Positions 15,101-16,528 of a stretch of 16,528 bases of DNA are shown piece by piece (position 1 is the stretch's first letter; the number at the start of each line of letters is the position of its first letter). A program made the translations under genes and the position numbers. Source of the DNA: Prevotella sp. CAG:891. GTDB lineage: Bacteria; Bacteroidota; Bacteroidia; Bacteroidales; Bacteroidaceae. A model generated the notes under the pieces. It worked only from the letters and a program-made list of their open reading frames with translations, was not told the origin of the DNA and did not search any database. The stretch spans positions 54,964-71,491 of the forward strand of contig FR901777.1 of the NCBI GenBank assembly GCA_000437675.1. Reading direction: 5' to 3'.

Positions 15101-16138
15101 TTACTTATTCTTCTTAAGTTCTTCAATTTCTTTACGCAAGCGGTGAAGTTCCTGCTGCATTTCGGGCAAATATTTGAACACCACGCTCGAACGCATGAAA
15201 TTTTTAGCATCGATAGCAGGCGAACCTTGCACAGTGACATGACCTTTACGGATACTGCCGGCAATACCTGCCTGAGCACCCGAAAGCACACGGTCGCCAA
15301 TCACAGCATGACCTGCAATGCCTACCTGACCGCCAAACATACACCACTGTCCGATTTTTGTTGAACCTGCCACACCTACTTGCGCAGACATAACCGTATG
15401 CTCGCCTACTTCACAGTTGTGAGCCACCTGAACCAAGTTATCGAGTTTCACACCCTTTCGGATAACCGTCGTACCCATGGTTGAACGGTCTACACAAGTG
15501 TTTGCACCGATTTCAACATCATCTTCGATGGTAACAATACCGATTTGAGGAATTTTTTCGTAGCCATTAGCAGCAGGTGCAAAACCGAAACCATCAGCTC
15601 CGATTGAACAACCGGAATGAAGAATCACGTTGTTACCGATTTTACAAGCCTTGTACACGCTGACGTTCGGATAAAAAAGACAGTTGTCACCAACCGTAGC
15701 ACCTTCCTCGATGACCACGCCCGAGTAAATCTGACAACCCTTGCCTACCGTCACGTTTTCGCCAATATAAGCAAACGGTCCGACATAAGTATCTTCACCG
15801 ACCTTAGCCGTAGGCGCAATGCAAGCCAAAGGATGAATGCCCGTACGCTTCTGCACCATTGATTGGTAGAGCGTAAGCAAACGGGCAATACTTTCATAAG
15901 CATTGTCCACACGGATAAGCGTTGCCTTTACTTCTCTTTCAGGAACAAAGTCCTTGTTGACAAGTACGATGCTCGATGCCGTATCATAAATATAATGGGC
16001 ATACTGCATATTGGCAAGAAAAGAGATAGCTCCATTCACGCCCTCTTCAATTTTGGCAAACGTCTTCACAGTTACCTGTTCGTCTCCTTCGACAACGCCG
16101 CCTAAAAATTCCGCTATTTGCTTTGCTGAAAATTCCAT
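15101..16138 (-). CDS. lpxD: UDP-3-O-(3-hydroxyacyl)glucosamine N-acyltransferase
   Basis: Third step of lipid A synthesis: N-acylation of the glucosamine after LpxC. The protein has 345 residues: an N-terminal uridine-binding domain (about 1-100, with GAISFLANMQYAHYI), a long hexapeptide-repeat helix (about 100-315), and a C-terminal helix ending EMQQELHRLRKEIEELKKNK that probably forms the trimer coiled coil. The catalytic His is H240 in VQVAHNCEVG (E. coli H239). The start ATG at 16138 fits the family. It is the first lpx gene seen here, with a promoter at 16241-16272. In other Bacteroidales an HD-domain gene often precedes lpxD; it is not in the window. Confidence 0.97.
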   Translation of the reverse strand: MEFSAKQIAEFLGGVVEGDEQVTVKTFAKIEEGVNGAISFLANMQYAHYIYDTASSIVLVNKDFVPEREVKATLIRVDNAYESIARLLTLYQSMVQKRTGIHPLACIAPTAKVGEDTYVGPFAYIGENVTVGKGCQIYSGVVIEEGATVGDNCLFYPNVSVYKACKIGNNVILHSGCSIGADGFGFAPAANGYEKIPQIGIVTIEDDVEIGANTCVDRSTMGTTVIRKGVKLDNLVQVAHNCEVGEHTVMSAQVGVAGSTKIGQWCMFGGQVGIAGHAVIGDRVLSGAQAGIAGSIRKGHVTVQGSPAIDAKNFMRSSVVFKYLPEMQQELHRLRKEIEELKKNK

Positions 16139-16240
16139 ATTGATGTATTCATTATTTAATACCCAATAGAGCTTGTCGTAAAGAGGTGCGTATAAGCCGT
16201 ATGCTTATAATCTCTGTGCAGTGGCTCCTATTGATTTATG

Positions 16241-16272
16241 CAAATTTAATGCAAACAAAAGGCAAAACCAAA
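16241..16272 (-). promoter_or_regulatory. Bacteroidota-type promoter for the lpx cluster
   Basis: On the minus strand, TTTG (16272-16269) is followed after 20 bases by TAAATTTG (16248-16241). Transcription would start near 16234, about 95 bases before the lpxD ATG. The 19 bases around the -7 element are identical to those at the phoH promoter. Confidence 0.6.
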
Positions 16273-16447
16273 AAATAACACAAAATTATTTCCTCAAAAC
16301 TCTTGGGTATCCGGTCTTTGACGCAAATATCGTAAAAATTTTTCATATACTCTTCATATTCTGGATAAAAAAAGGTGGCGAAAAATGGGCACAACAACAG
16401 GAACATATATCATTTTGTTGCATTTGCCTGCATCATGTTGATGCCTG

Positions 16448-16479
16448 CTGACCTACTTGCCTTACTTTCTGTTGTAACA
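16448..16479 (-). repeat. Short dispersed repeat, copy 2 (32 nt)
   Basis: 27 of 32 bases match 6073-6104. The core on the minus strand reads TGTTACAACAGAAAGTAAGG. The boxA-like portion seen next to copy 1 is degraded here. It lies about 310 bases upstream of lpxD, on the same strand as lpxD. Confidence 0.6.
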
Positions 16480-16499
16480 ATAAATTGAAGATTACTGAT

Positions 16500-16528
16500 G
16501 TGAGCTACTCACGCCTAAAGGCATGAGC
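16500..16528 (-). mobile_element. Possible right end of an IS200/IS605-type element (cut by window edge)
   Basis: The minus strand reads CTCATGCC-TTTA-GGCGTGAG (16527-16508) followed by TAGCTCAC. The 8-bp stem pairs fully as minus-strand RNA with one U-G wobble, while on the plus strand that position is a C-A mismatch. A hairpin with loop TTTA and a short tail resembles the right ends of IS200/IS605 elements carrying tnpB, where the hairpin is the 3' part of the guide-RNA scaffold. No transposase is visible, because the element would lie beyond 16528. Confidence 0.4.

Larger units (their letters stand above)
16139..16528. other. Region upstream of lpxD
   Basis: 390 bases without a credible gene. 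It contains the lpxD promoter, copy 2 of a short repeat (16448-16479) and a terminal hairpin (16508-16527) that may belong to an insertion element. The 76-codon plus-strand frame at 16221-16451 runs over the promoter in antisense and has no recognisable features. Confidence 0.5.

Noticed and set aside
1..16528. CRISPR arrays, tRNA or rRNA genes
   Set aside because: No regularly spaced repeats, cloverleaf sequences or rRNA core segments were seen on either strand.

Overview
The window looks like the chromosome of a member of Bacteroidota, order Bacteroidales, probably a Prevotellaceae-like anaerobe. The reasons are: a fused LpxC/FabZ protein, which is a Bacteroidota hallmark; the order lpxD - lpxC/fabZ - lpxA followed by miaA; a ComEC with a degenerate C-terminal domain; a secreted helix-hairpin-helix (HHH) protein of the Bacteroidota type; start codons with no clear Shine-Dalgarno; and promoters of the form TTTG-N19..21-TAnnTTTG. 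Most of the window is ordinary housekeeping DNA. The genus assignment is inference.

Left part (1-2390, minus strand): purC runs off the left edge. It lies downstream of phoH, and both are probably transcribed from one good promoter at 2127-2157. Reading the other way (2391-5879, plus strand) is a cell-wall pair: a membrane-anchored DUF5715/M15-like protein and a class A penicillin-binding protein (PBP1A type). A strong stem-loop terminator follows at 5948-5996.

Middle (5880-6523): about 640 bases without a convincing gene, but not empty. It holds the PBP terminator, a minus-strand promoter at 6187-6219 with no recognisable gene after it, and a short element resembling an rRNA-leader boxA region. 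A diverged copy of part of that element occurs near the right edge, upstream of lpxD. A possible 41-residue membrane ORF overlaps the end of the next gene.

Right part (6524-16138, all minus strand, so transcribed right to left): lpxD, lpxC/fabZ and lpxA make up early lipid A synthesis plus the FabZ dehydratase of fatty acid synthesis. They are followed by an acidic pRiA4b ORF-3-like protein and a hairpin terminator. Next come miaA (tRNA modification), comEC (inner-membrane DNA-uptake channel) and, 36 bases later, a secreted HHH protein that looks like an outer-membrane barrel. The comEC-HHH pair is the most interesting system-level candidate here: a DNA-binding HHH module on an exported, barrel-like protein, next to the DNA channel gene.

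Right edge (16139-16528): the lpxD promoter region, then a terminal hairpin (16508-16527) that pairs better as minus-strand RNA. It resembles the right end of an IS200/IS605-type element, with the rest of the element beyond the window.
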